Virus record (IMG/VR): IMGVR_UViG_3300009506_000149
Location: 1 to 28,485 of that record
DNA length: 28,485 bases
Strand: one strand, 5' to 3'
From: a virus
Part shown: positions 23,241 through 28,485 of the stretch, piece by piece
Position numbering within the stretch: position 1 is the stretch's first letter
How the letters are laid out: each line of letters begins with the position of its first letter
Notes under the pieces: model-generated
Database searches by the model: none
What the model was told of the DNA's origin: nothing
What the model saw: only the letters and a program-made list of their open reading frames with translations
Position numbers and translations under genes: made by a program

Positions 23241-23269
23241 AGTATAACATATAACTTTTATTTTGTCAA
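23241..23269 (-). promoter_or_regulatory. Near-consensus SigA-type promoter for the exonuclease unit
   Basis: On the minus strand, TTGACA (23269-23264), a 17-base spacer and TATACT (23246-23241) make an almost ideal promoter. The -35 overlaps the TGA stop of the preceding small gene. The start point is expected about 7 bases downstream, giving a leader of roughly 120 bases. Confidence 0.9.
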
Positions 23270-23520
23270 GAGTTCAATTGCTCTTCAAATTCTATATCCG
23301 CAATACGCTCTTGTTTAGTAACTTCTCCAAAATAGCGTCTAGGGTTTCCACACATATGACAGCTACAGGGCTTCCTAGTATGAACGAGGGTTTTAAATAT
23401 CTTGCCATCTTCGGACAACCATTCTTTGTGCCCCCACCATCCACGCCAAGCCTTAATGATTTTTCTGGCCTTATTACGACCCATTTCAAGACGTTGATGT
23501 TTATTAGTAGGATGAGACAT
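23266..23520 (-). CDS. Small basic Zn-binding protein of the CSCxxCGNPR type
   Basis: The ATG at 23520 follows GGAAAGG by eight bases and gives 84 residues. A longer in-frame version would overlap the previous gene widely. The N-terminus is basic (NKHQRLEMGRNKARKIIKAW). The C-terminal half holds KPCSCHMCGNPRRYFGE followed by TKQERIADIEFEEQL. I know this cysteine signature from many small uncharacterised proteins of phages and bacteria, often beside a second small R/K-rich protein, as here. Two CxC/C knuckles suggest zinc binding, and the charge suggests RNA or DNA binding. The function is not established. Confidence 0.82.
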   Translation of the reverse strand: MSHPTNKHQRLEMGRNKARKIIKAWRGWWGHKEWLSEDGKIFKTLVHTRKPCSCHMCGNPRRYFGEVTKQERIADIEFEEQLNS

Positions 23521-23521
23521 A

Positions 23522-23731
23522 CTACCAGCCTTTCCAGTTTGTTTCACTTTCAATGTTGACGGGTTCTCTATTGGTTCGACCAGTTTTAAGAACCTGCTTT
23601 GCATATCTCCGCCTAGCCTTACTTAGTCGGCGTTTATACCAACGTCCTACTCCACGAGTGTTCCCCCAAGTTTCAGTAACACTCAACCAAGGGTATTTTT
23701 CAAAAAGTTTGTCAAGTTTTCTGTTTCCCAT
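23522..23731 (-). CDS. Small arginine-rich protein, partner of the CSCxxCGNPR protein
   Basis: This 69-residue protein is basic, with a dense central patch (RWYKRRLSKARRRYAKQVLK, about residues 31-50) and an aromatic end. It precedes the CSCxxCGNPR gene by one base between stop and start, so the two are coupled. The ATG at 23731 lies only about 3 bases after the expected start point of a perfect promoter (-10 at 23746-23741), so transcripts from it would be nearly leaderless; GGGGAG upstream would serve only read-through messages. RNA or DNA binding is likely from charge alone. No family name is known. Confidence 0.75.
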   Translation of the reverse strand: MGNRKLDKLFEKYPWLSVTETWGNTRGVGRWYKRRLSKARRRYAKQVLKTGRTNREPVNIESETNWKGW

Positions 23732-23740
23732 ATACTCCCC

Positions 23741-23769
23741 ATTATAGCATATTATGCTGGAGGTGTCAA
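23741..23769 (-). promoter_or_regulatory. Perfect consensus promoter with palindrome in spacer
   Basis: Minus-strand TTGACA (23769-23764), 17-base spacer and TATAAT (23746-23741) match the SigA consensus at all 12 positions. The spacer holds an inverted repeat AGCATA-N-TATGCT (23746-23758), a plausible operator. The -35 is also the LT codons at the end of the BppU-like gene. It should start the accessory cassette. Confidence 0.93.
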
Positions 23770-24069
23770 GTGGTCTAGAACCAAGAATTCAGCTTTTGAC
23801 GTATATCCTTTAAATATTCCATATTCGAGATACGCCTGTGCATACACTCTACCCACTGTTGGAAGGTCTGTTATCGCTGTGGTAATATATTCTATATAGC
23901 CATCTGTTCCAGTCGTAGAAAAATCTGCATCAAACTCTTGAACAGTTCCTTCTGAATCCTCCAAGTAAATTTTCTTTACGGTTGCCCCGCTTAAATCAAC
24001 CGCAACCCCATTCTCAGTTACTAAAAGTTTTACAGTAACACCGATACCACCTTTTATAAGAGTTTCCAT
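23752..24069 (-). CDS. BppU-N-terminal-like small virion protein
   Basis: The ATG at 24069 has AGGAGG six bases upstream. A longer in-frame version from 24117 would overlap the previous gene and lacks a site. The 105-residue product is beta-rich: GGIGVTVKLLVTENGVAVDLSGATVKKIYLED (strand-strand), then GYIEYITTAITDLPTVGRVYAQAYLEYGIFKGYTSKAEFLVLD. That pattern resembles the N-terminal domain of phage baseplate upper proteins and other capsid/tail appendage units (DLSGATV then W/YTSxxxFxV). It ends the structural block; the next promoter overlaps its last codons. The role in an appendage is inferred. Confidence 0.7.
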   Translation of the reverse strand: METLIKGGIGVTVKLLVTENGVAVDLSGATVKKIYLEDSEGTVQEFDADFSTTGTDGYIEYITTAITDLPTVGRVYAQAYLEYGIFKGYTSKAEFLVLDHLTPPA

Positions 24070-24079
24070 GTCATACCTC

Positions 24080-25204
24080 CTATATAATCCACCATGCGGT
24101 TGAATCTGAATGGACAATTACGTAGTCATACTGAGATGTCAACGTTATGGATGGTTGACCATCTATATTGTATCCATTTCCAGAGATAATCACATTGTTG
24201 GCAGTAGCATCAATTTTCTTTATAGTAAAACTCGCACTATGATTGACAGAATTGCCTAAATCTGGTAAACTTATAGTTATAGGAACAGTTGAACATTGTA
24301 CCAGAATTGTTCCGGTATCGTCAGTGTTCCTAACAATTGTATAATCAGATGACTTTATAGAAATTGGATGCGCTTGAATGTTTATCCATACTCCTGTAAG
24401 TTCATCAAATTTTAATACATCGCCACAAACAGGACTTGTAATTTGAGCATCGTGCAAAGAAGATATATCTCCTCCGATTTCTACAAATACAAATATAGAA
24501 CCGTTTGCAGTGCTATTTAGAGCCACACCCACTTTTACTGCATGGCTTGGAGAAGCCGGAGATGTGTTCTGTAATGCTCCGGCCACACTATCTGAAAGAT
24601 ATAGAGTGTCTCCTTCTGTAAAATTGCTTGTGTCATACGACCTTACAATTCCGGCTATGGTTACATATCCTTCTGTGTTATTTTCTATCGGGTCGGTTGC
24701 GACACCAATAACCTTATCTCCAGAGACGTTTGTTGCAATTGCAGGAGCTAACGTTGGTCTATTTCCTTGTGCCCCGCTAACATATACAACCGTACCGTTT
24801 GGAATAGTAGAACCTGTTTTATTGAGACATCTTATAAAGAATTCCTGACCAATTTGAAGTACAGTTCCATCTATCTCTGTCATCATTGCCAGTGTGTGTT
24901 CTACAGTATCCCAATATATCAATCCTTCTTGGTGTGCAGGAATGCTTGCTCCCAAGTTAAAACTTACATAATTTACATCAGGGTTTAGATATACCAGTTC
25001 CCAAGTAGCACCATTATATCTATACGATTCCCCTGTATCTACAGTTATAATAGTCCCTGTTGTGTAAAAATTTATCTCATTATCAACTTCCGCTAGGGAA
25101 GTCACTTGGCGTCTTGAAAGTTGAACGTCAGACCCAATCTTGTTTAGTATCGTTCTGACAACAGAACCCAACATTCCCGCCAAAATATCGGAGTATGCTC
25201 CCAT
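24080..25204 (-). CDS. Tail fibre / virion appendage protein
   Basis: This 374-residue protein is built of beta segments. Residues ~36-75 contain TGTIITVDTGESYRYNGATWELV, common in fibre proteins. Residues ~128-245 contain NKTGSTIPNGTVVYVSGAQG, VIGVATDPIENNTEGYVTIAG and FTEGDTLYLSD, a repeat seen in many phage fibre and head-fibre proteins. The C-terminal ~80 residues end in SQYDYVIVHSDSTAWWII, typical of fibre tips made of trimeric beta helices. Family role: host recognition or surface attachment. GGCGG precedes the ATG. The host receptor cannot be inferred. Confidence 0.78.
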   Translation of the reverse strand: MGAYSDILAGMLGSVVRTILNKIGSDVQLSRRQVTSLAEVDNEINFYTTGTIITVDTGESYRYNGATWELVYLNPDVNYVSFNLGASIPAHQEGLIYWDTVEHTLAMMTEIDGTVLQIGQEFFIRCLNKTGSTIPNGTVVYVSGAQGNRPTLAPAIATNVSGDKVIGVATDPIENNTEGYVTIAGIVRSYDTSNFTEGDTLYLSDSVAGALQNTSPASPSHAVKVGVALNSTANGSIFVFVEIGGDISSLHDAQITSPVCGDVLKFDELTGVWINIQAHPISIKSSDYTIVRNTDDTGTILVQCSTVPITISLPDLGNSVNHSASFTIKKIDATANNVIISGNGYNIDGQPSITLTSQYDYVIVHSDSTAWWII

Positions 25205-25223
25205 ATCTCACCGCCTAACTTAA

Positions 25224-25475
25224 CTAAGAATATAAAATATTCTCGTCAGTCCATACCCCTTCGTCAAGCCATATTCCTCTAGTTCCAAGTGGCTGTGCAA
25301 TCGAGCTTGACAACAACCATACATATGTTGTTTCTGGAATATCTACTGGTATCCCATTTTTCGAAACAAATGAATTAAAAAACAATTCTGTTTTATTTTC
25401 AACTGTTAAAGATGCATTAGAAATGGAAAGTTCTTCTTCCACTCTAGGTATTTCAACTTCTAAAATTATATTCAT
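25224..25475 (-). CDS. Small hypothetical protein in the fibre block
   Basis: This 83-residue protein was not recognised. It has acidic and beta-forming stretches (IPRVEEELSISNASLTVENKTELFFNSF, TTYVWLLSSSIAQPLG) and a short WLDEGVWTDE end. No membrane segment. GGGGG precedes the ATG, and the fibre gene begins 19 bases after its stop. Probably part of the virion appendage, from context only. Confidence 0.62.
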   Translation of the reverse strand: MNIILEVEIPRVEEELSISNASLTVENKTELFFNSFVSKNGIPVDIPETTYVWLLSSSIAQPLGTRGIWLDEGVWTDENILYS

Positions 25476-25492
25476 AAAAACCCCCTTTTATA

Positions 25493-25684
25493 TTATGGGG
25501 CTACTGATGGAAAATGAAAATCGGCTAAGGTTAAGTCTGCCAAGATTATTTTATATGCTCCCGTGTCAGTCAAGTATATAATTTTTCCAATTAAATCTGC
25601 TCCCGATATTTTGTTATCAACTATATCTGCGGAAACCGCAATATAATTTACAAAACCGAGTCTGTCCACAAATGTTAGTGCCAT
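25493..25684 (-). CDS. Small hypothetical protein in the fibre block
   Basis: This 63-residue beta-rich protein (FVNYIAVSADIVDNKISGADLIGKIIYLTDTGAYKIILAD) was not recognised. The IYLTDTGAYKIIL strand pair resembles the small repeats in phage fibre proteins that describe a label strand, so an appendage role is possible. A strong AAGGAGG site precedes the ATG closely. It lies 12 bases after the stop of the larger virion gene. Confidence 0.64.
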   Translation of the reverse strand: MALTFVDRLGFVNYIAVSADIVDNKISGADLIGKIIYLTDTGAYKIILADLTLADFHFPSVAP

Positions 25685-25696
25685 GCCTCCTCCTTT

Positions 25697-26941
25697 TTAA
25701 TATTGTTCATCCCACGTAATTCTAGCTCCCGCTGTTCCAGTTCCCGAAACAGCTCGTGCCGCAATTGTCAACATATCTTTTGTTCCAAGCAAGCCACTAT
25801 ACACAAGAGGATATACTTTGGTTATATCGGCAATATCAGATAATTTTCCAGCGGCAGTAGCCGCTCCATAAGTTCCATCTATAATTGTATATCCGGTTAT
25901 TGTAGTTGCAGAAATATCGAATTCGGCTATAGACCTTAACGTGTCAACCGAAGACCAGCTTGCGCCAGTCAAAGTCCCACCAATCAAAATCAAAATTTCA
26001 TGAGTTTGGGATGCAACTGTGTAAGAGATTGATTGAGGTTCTATATGCCCTCTATTTTTTAATTGCTGTGCCCCGTTCAAACCACCAAAGAATTCTGCCG
26101 CTCGAACAGAAATCAAGGGGATAAGAGTTGTGCTGGTGGCCTTTAAAGTAATTTGGTTCCCTTTCGAGAACCTAACCCTTTCTGACCCAAGTCCACCGCT
26201 GTATACAGTAGTACAAATCATGTCCATTGTAGCCGTACCGCTTGCTGTACCAACATTTTCTACTTCTCCACGAACGGGTAAGCATCCGGTTGACATATAA
26301 ACATTATTTAAACTATTAGCATTCAAAAATTCATGGCAAACATGTTGTTCACCATCTATAACGAATCCTACCTCAACTCTACCAACACCAAGATATTGCA
26401 ACTGGATAAAAAGAATTTGTGTCTTTTCAACATTTAGAGTTATTCCAGAATGACTTGTTCCTGTCATTATGTCTTTATTCCAATCTTGCTGTGCTATTCT
26501 TTCTTCGACAGGAGTTCCTGTGACGTTGGTTCTTCTAACTATGTATAAATCTTCGCCGTTTCTTTCAAAGAATATTCCGTTATCATCGTCAAAGTAACCA
26601 ACCCTGCTTACAGCGTTAGTTACAGGCGCACTCATTACAAATGTTTGCTCTAGGTTCAAGGAACGTCCGGGTTGGTATCTAAGATACTGCTTAGTCTGAC
26701 GTGTGAACTTATTTGTATCTGTTACCCCTCCGGTTGACAACCTTAAAGCATTCTCTAGTGGTATATGAGTCATAGACCCATCTCCAACAGCTAGATATTC
26801 CCAAAAGAAAGGGTTGTTCCCATATTCGCTCATACTGTCAATGAGAGGCTGTGGTTCTGCTACTCTCAATCTTCCAAAAGCATCAAAATAAAACCCATCG
26901 GTTAAAGTTGAGAGAGTAGGTCTTCCATACCTATGTGCCAT
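25697..26941 (-). CDS. Virion structural protein of the FDAFGRLRV type
   Basis: This 414-residue protein has the start GRPTLSTLTDGFYFDAFGRLRVAEPQPLIDS. I know the FDAFGRLRVSEP signature from virion structural proteins in many large phages. The body is beta-rich with LamG-like strands (QILFIQLQYLGVGRVEVGFVIDGEQH) and a C-terminal extension of small strands ending GARITWDEQY. GGGAGG precedes the ATG. It heads the structural genes after the tRNA and its hairpin. A surface appendage or decoration is likely; the exact part is not known. Confidence 0.78.
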   Translation of the reverse strand: MAHRYGRPTLSTLTDGFYFDAFGRLRVAEPQPLIDSMSEYGNNPFFWEYLAVGDGSMTHIPLENALRLSTGGVTDTNKFTRQTKQYLRYQPGRSLNLEQTFVMSAPVTNAVSRVGYFDDDNGIFFERNGEDLYIVRRTNVTGTPVEERIAQQDWNKDIMTGTSHSGITLNVEKTQILFIQLQYLGVGRVEVGFVIDGEQHVCHEFLNANSLNNVYMSTGCLPVRGEVENVGTASGTATMDMICTTVYSGGLGSERVRFSKGNQITLKATSTTLIPLISVRAAEFFGGLNGAQQLKNRGHIEPQSISYTVASQTHEILILIGGTLTGASWSSVDTLRSIAEFDISATTITGYTIIDGTYGAATAAGKLSDIADITKVYPLVYSGLLGTKDMLTIAARAVSGTGTAGARITWDEQY

Positions 26942-26967
26942 ATTTTACCTCCCATTATTAAATTAGA

Positions 26968-26990
26968 AATCCGACAATATTAGTCGGATT
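26968..26990 (-). terminator. Hairpin after the tRNA, possible terminator
   Basis: AATCCGAC pairs with GTCGGATT across a 7-base loop, starting 5 bases after the tRNA 3' end. On the minus strand it is followed by TCTAATTTAA, a poor U-tract. It may end part of the tRNA transcripts or mark a processing site, with read-through into the virion gene. Confidence 0.55.
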
Positions 26991-26995
26991 AAGTG

Positions 26996-27069
26996 TGGAC
27001 GTGACAGGAATCGAACCTGCGACAAATACATTGCAAGTGTATCACTCTCCCTAGCTGAGTTACACGCCC
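26996..27069 (-). tRNA. tRNA-Ala (anticodon UGC)
   Basis: The 74-base cloverleaf folds completely: a 7-bp acceptor stem, a 4-bp D stem, a 5-bp anticodon stem (ATACA/TGTAT) with loop CTTGCAA, a 5-base variable region and a 5-bp T stem with TTCGATT loop. The anticodon is UGC. The acceptor has G3-U70, the main identity element for alanyl-tRNA synthetase, and discriminator A73. CCA is not encoded. A promoter lies just upstream. It would read GCN alanine codons in the infected host. Confidence 0.96.
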
Positions 27070-27079
27070 ATATAAAACA

Positions 27080-27108
27080 AGTATATCATAAAATCGTTCT
27101 TTTATCAA
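27080..27108 (-). promoter_or_regulatory. Strong promoter for the tRNA and probably the structural genes
   Basis: On the minus strand TTGATA (27108-27103), a 17-base spacer and TATACT (27085-27080) form a near-consensus SigA promoter, 10 bases before the tRNA 5' end. The start point would fall within a few bases of the tRNA. Read-through of the hairpin at 26968-26990 would feed the virion genes. Confidence 0.9.
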
Positions 27109-27113
27109 GGGTT

Positions 27114-27203
27114 TGGAGGTACTTAATTAAAATACCTCCATCTCCTTTTGAATCTGTAGTTGTTGTCAACTACGTCATATCTCCTTGTACACGTGGTACA
27201 CGA
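27114..27203 (-). repeat. Cluster of three hairpins upstream of the tRNA promoter
   Basis: TGGAGGTA/TACCTCCA (27114-27121 and 27133-27140), GTAGTTG/CAACTAC (27156-27162 and 27167-27173) and TGTAC/GTACA (27186-27190 and 27196-27200) follow the stop of the 357-residue gene. None has a U-tract in the minus direction. They could stabilise the upstream message, act as attenuators or serve as recombination or packaging structures. No gene was found in this stretch. Confidence 0.55.
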
Positions 27204-27205
27204 GG

Positions 27206-28279
27206 CTAATACCAGTCAAAACCTTCTGGTTTATATTTCCAAGTCCAACCAATACTGCATACTCCTCCAACTCCATCCAGAGGGTAAGCATGTAGTTCTC
27301 TTTCGTCCATTGTTCCACCCAACATTGGCTCACTCGGATAACCGATTTCTTTCATAGTGTCAATCAGATACCAGTTATAATCGGGTTTCCATTGCTTATG
27401 CAATATGGGTCTCAGCCAATCAAAGAAAGACAATATTTCCAATATAGGATTTTTGTATGTTCCTATAAGAGCATATATACTCGACTCGGTGTAAATAAGG
27501 GATTCTATAGTTACAGGATAAGCGAATAAACCATCAGTATTTATAATCTTACCTTCTTCTCCAATTAGATTATCTGCATATATCTTTGTATTGAAGGGAG
27601 GTCTTGTATAAATAGTAACCTTTTCTTCTTCAATTGCCGCCAAAGGAATATCTGAAAAATCAGGAACTCTGTTTGTATCTACTGTTGGAAACCATACATC
27701 GCCACTTCCCAATTCTCCGGTAGAAGAGTTTACACCCCTGCTAACAGATTCTTGATATTTGCGTCTGGCCGAGCTAGAAACAAGCTGTTGCTTTGTAAAT
27801 AAAAGCGGATTGGACTTTGGAGTCAAATCGGGGTCTGGTTCTTTATCAAAATCCTGACATTCAAAAAGTAAAAACTTTTGGTCTCCCTGAATTCCTTCCA
27901 TAACAACATGTATCCAATTTCTACCACAAAGAATAAGCTCTAGCTTTTCATCGTCTCTATCCATGAAGCCATAACCCGATTCCCTAAATCTGGTTAGCAT
28001 GGCATCTCCCATAAGCGATTTCATAACGTCTTCCCAAGGAGTCCCAATAACTCGAACGTTTGGCTTACCTTCTATCTTTAGAGTATTGTTGCTCCCCCAA
28101 AACAGCTTAGATGCGGCCTGTGTCATATTTGTGGCCTTGTACGGTTTGTCTTCTGTACGAGATTTCCCATACAATTCTAAATCCGTTTTTATCTGACCAA
28201 CAGCACCATTGGTTGTTTGATTATATTCAAATCCTTCTGGCCTGTTCTCATAAGGTTGGGGAACTAAAGGGAATAGCAT
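27206..28279 (-). CDS. Unrecognised phage protein
   Basis: The ATG at 28279 has AAAGGGGG eight bases upstream and gives 357 residues. A GTG nine bases earlier sits inside the site and is rejected. The protein is soluble and mixed alpha/beta, with CGRNWIHVVMEG and LLFECQDFDKEPD in the middle, and YNWYLIDTMKEIGYPSEP and a W-rich tail (GWTWKYKPEGFDWY). No catalytic signature was seen. It lies before the hairpin cluster and tRNA and after an endonuclease-like gene end. A structural role is possible because the region downstream is structural, but this is only context. Confidence 0.72.
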   Translation of the reverse strand: MLFPLVPQPYENRPEGFEYNQTTNGAVGQIKTDLELYGKSRTEDKPYKATNMTQAASKLFWGSNNTLKIEGKPNVRVIGTPWEDVMKSLMGDAMLTRFRESGYGFMDRDDEKLELILCGRNWIHVVMEGIQGDQKFLLFECQDFDKEPDPDLTPKSNPLLFTKQQLVSSSARRKYQESVSRGVNSSTGELGSGDVWFPTVDTNRVPDFSDIPLAAIEEEKVTIYTRPPFNTKIYADNLIGEEGKIINTDGLFAYPVTIESLIYTESSIYALIGTYKNPILEILSFFDWLRPILHKQWKPDYNWYLIDTMKEIGYPSEPMLGGTMDERELHAYPLDGVGGVCSIGWTWKYKPEGFDWY

Positions 28280-28303
28280 ATTATGCACCCCCTTTCGTAA
28301 ACT

Positions 28304-28485
28304 TTAACAGTTAATTCTATACAATTCTTTTTCCAAGTAGGAATTGGCCTTTTCGGGAGTATTGTATTTACGAATGTCTATTTCTATGTAGTATCCATGT
28401 TCTAAGGCGTATTGTTTTTTGTAATAATCACGTTCTACCATTTCTTCTGAATACCAAGAATCTTCGAATTCATAGTGTTGACTTC
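28304..28485 (-). CDS. C-terminal end of an endonuclease-like protein (5' partial)
   Basis: The last 59 codons of a gene entering from the right edge end with TAA at 28304. The visible part reads EEMVERDYYKKQYALEHGYY then IEIDIRKYNTPEKANSYLEKEL. The order R-D-x-x-K-x-x-YA-x-x-x-G then a strand with I-x-I resembles the C-terminal half of phage homing endonucleases and VSR-like nucleases (RDKLKxEYCxxNGIxLIRI), where the strand carries the active-site region. The full gene, including the diagnostic N-terminal part, is outside the window, so the call is tentative. Confidence 0.5.
   Translation of the reverse strand, partial: SQHYEFEDSWYSEEMVERDYYKKQYALEHGYYIEIDIRKYNTPEKANSYLEKELYRINC

Noticed and set aside
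23521-23604. Longer N-terminus for the CSCxxCGNPR protein
   Set aside because: It overlaps the R-rich gene by 83 bases, while the ATG at 23520 has GGAAAGG at good spacing directly after the upstream stop.
24070-24117. Longer N-terminus for the BppU-like protein
   Set aside because: It would overlap the fibre gene and has no ribosome site; AGGAGG lies just six bases before the ATG at 24069.
25476-25498. CCCC...GGGG with T's between two small fibre genes as a terminator
   Set aside because: The stem is only 4 bp with a long loop, and the G's form the ribosome site of the next gene.
26968-26990. Possible attachment site beside the tRNA
   Set aside because: tRNA genes are common att sites, but the integrase is 24 kb away and no duplicate of the tRNA 3' end was seen in the window; the inverted repeat is better read as a hairpin.

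Overview
This window is part of a tailed-phage genome (or a prophage of that type). It looks like a long-tailed siphovirus of a low-GC Gram-positive (Bacillota) host. The support is: AT-rich DNA, AGGAGG-type ribosome binding sites before almost every gene, three SigA-like promoters (TTGACA/TTGATA, 17-base spacer, TATAAT/TATACT), U-tailed terminators, and a clear order terminase, portal, protease/scaffold, major capsid, connectors, tail tube, tape measure. No tail sheath gene is seen. All 39 protein genes I support and the single tRNA lie on the minus strand, so transcription runs from the right edge (28485) to the left edge (1). No gene-free stretch exceeds about 300 bases; the longest (26942-27205) holds a tRNA, its promoter and hairpins.

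In transcription order: (1) 28485-27206, the end of an endonuclease-like gene and an unrecognised 357-residue protein. (2) 27205-26942, a hairpin cluster, a near-consensus promoter, tRNA-Ala(UGC) and a hairpin. (3) 26941-23752, virion or tail-fibre type genes, ending in a BppU-like small protein. (4) 23769-20689, an accessory cassette. It starts at a perfect consensus promoter with a palindrome in its spacer, which drives two small basic/Zn-binding proteins. A second promoter with a structured leader follows, then a DEDDy exonuclease with zinc ribbons at both ends, a PTH2-like protein and three small genes, closed by an intrinsic terminator. (5) 20677-11193, the head module: small-terminase candidate, TerL, portal, a small virion protein, a ferritin with all ferroxidase ligands, a protease/scaffold fusion, a decoration-like protein and the major capsid protein. 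(6) 11134-3507, connectors, tail completion, putative chaperone, major tail protein with an Ig-like domain, and small membrane, coiled-coil and zinc-ribbon proteins. (7) 3440-1960, a RuvC-like resolvase coupled to a tyrosine recombinase, placed between a strong terminator and the tape measure gene. (8) 1905-1, the N-terminal 635 residues of the tape measure protein, open at the left edge.

Most genes make the virion: TerS/TerL package DNA through the portal into a shell of the major capsid protein, matured by the protease/scaffold; connector and completion proteins join a tail whose length the tape measure sets. The most unusual items are the ferritin inside the head operon, the RuvC-integrase pair inside the tail operon, and the exonuclease leader RNA, where one segment can pair either with an upstream strand or with the ribosome binding site. 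Product names are from motifs, size and gene order read by eye; no database search was run.
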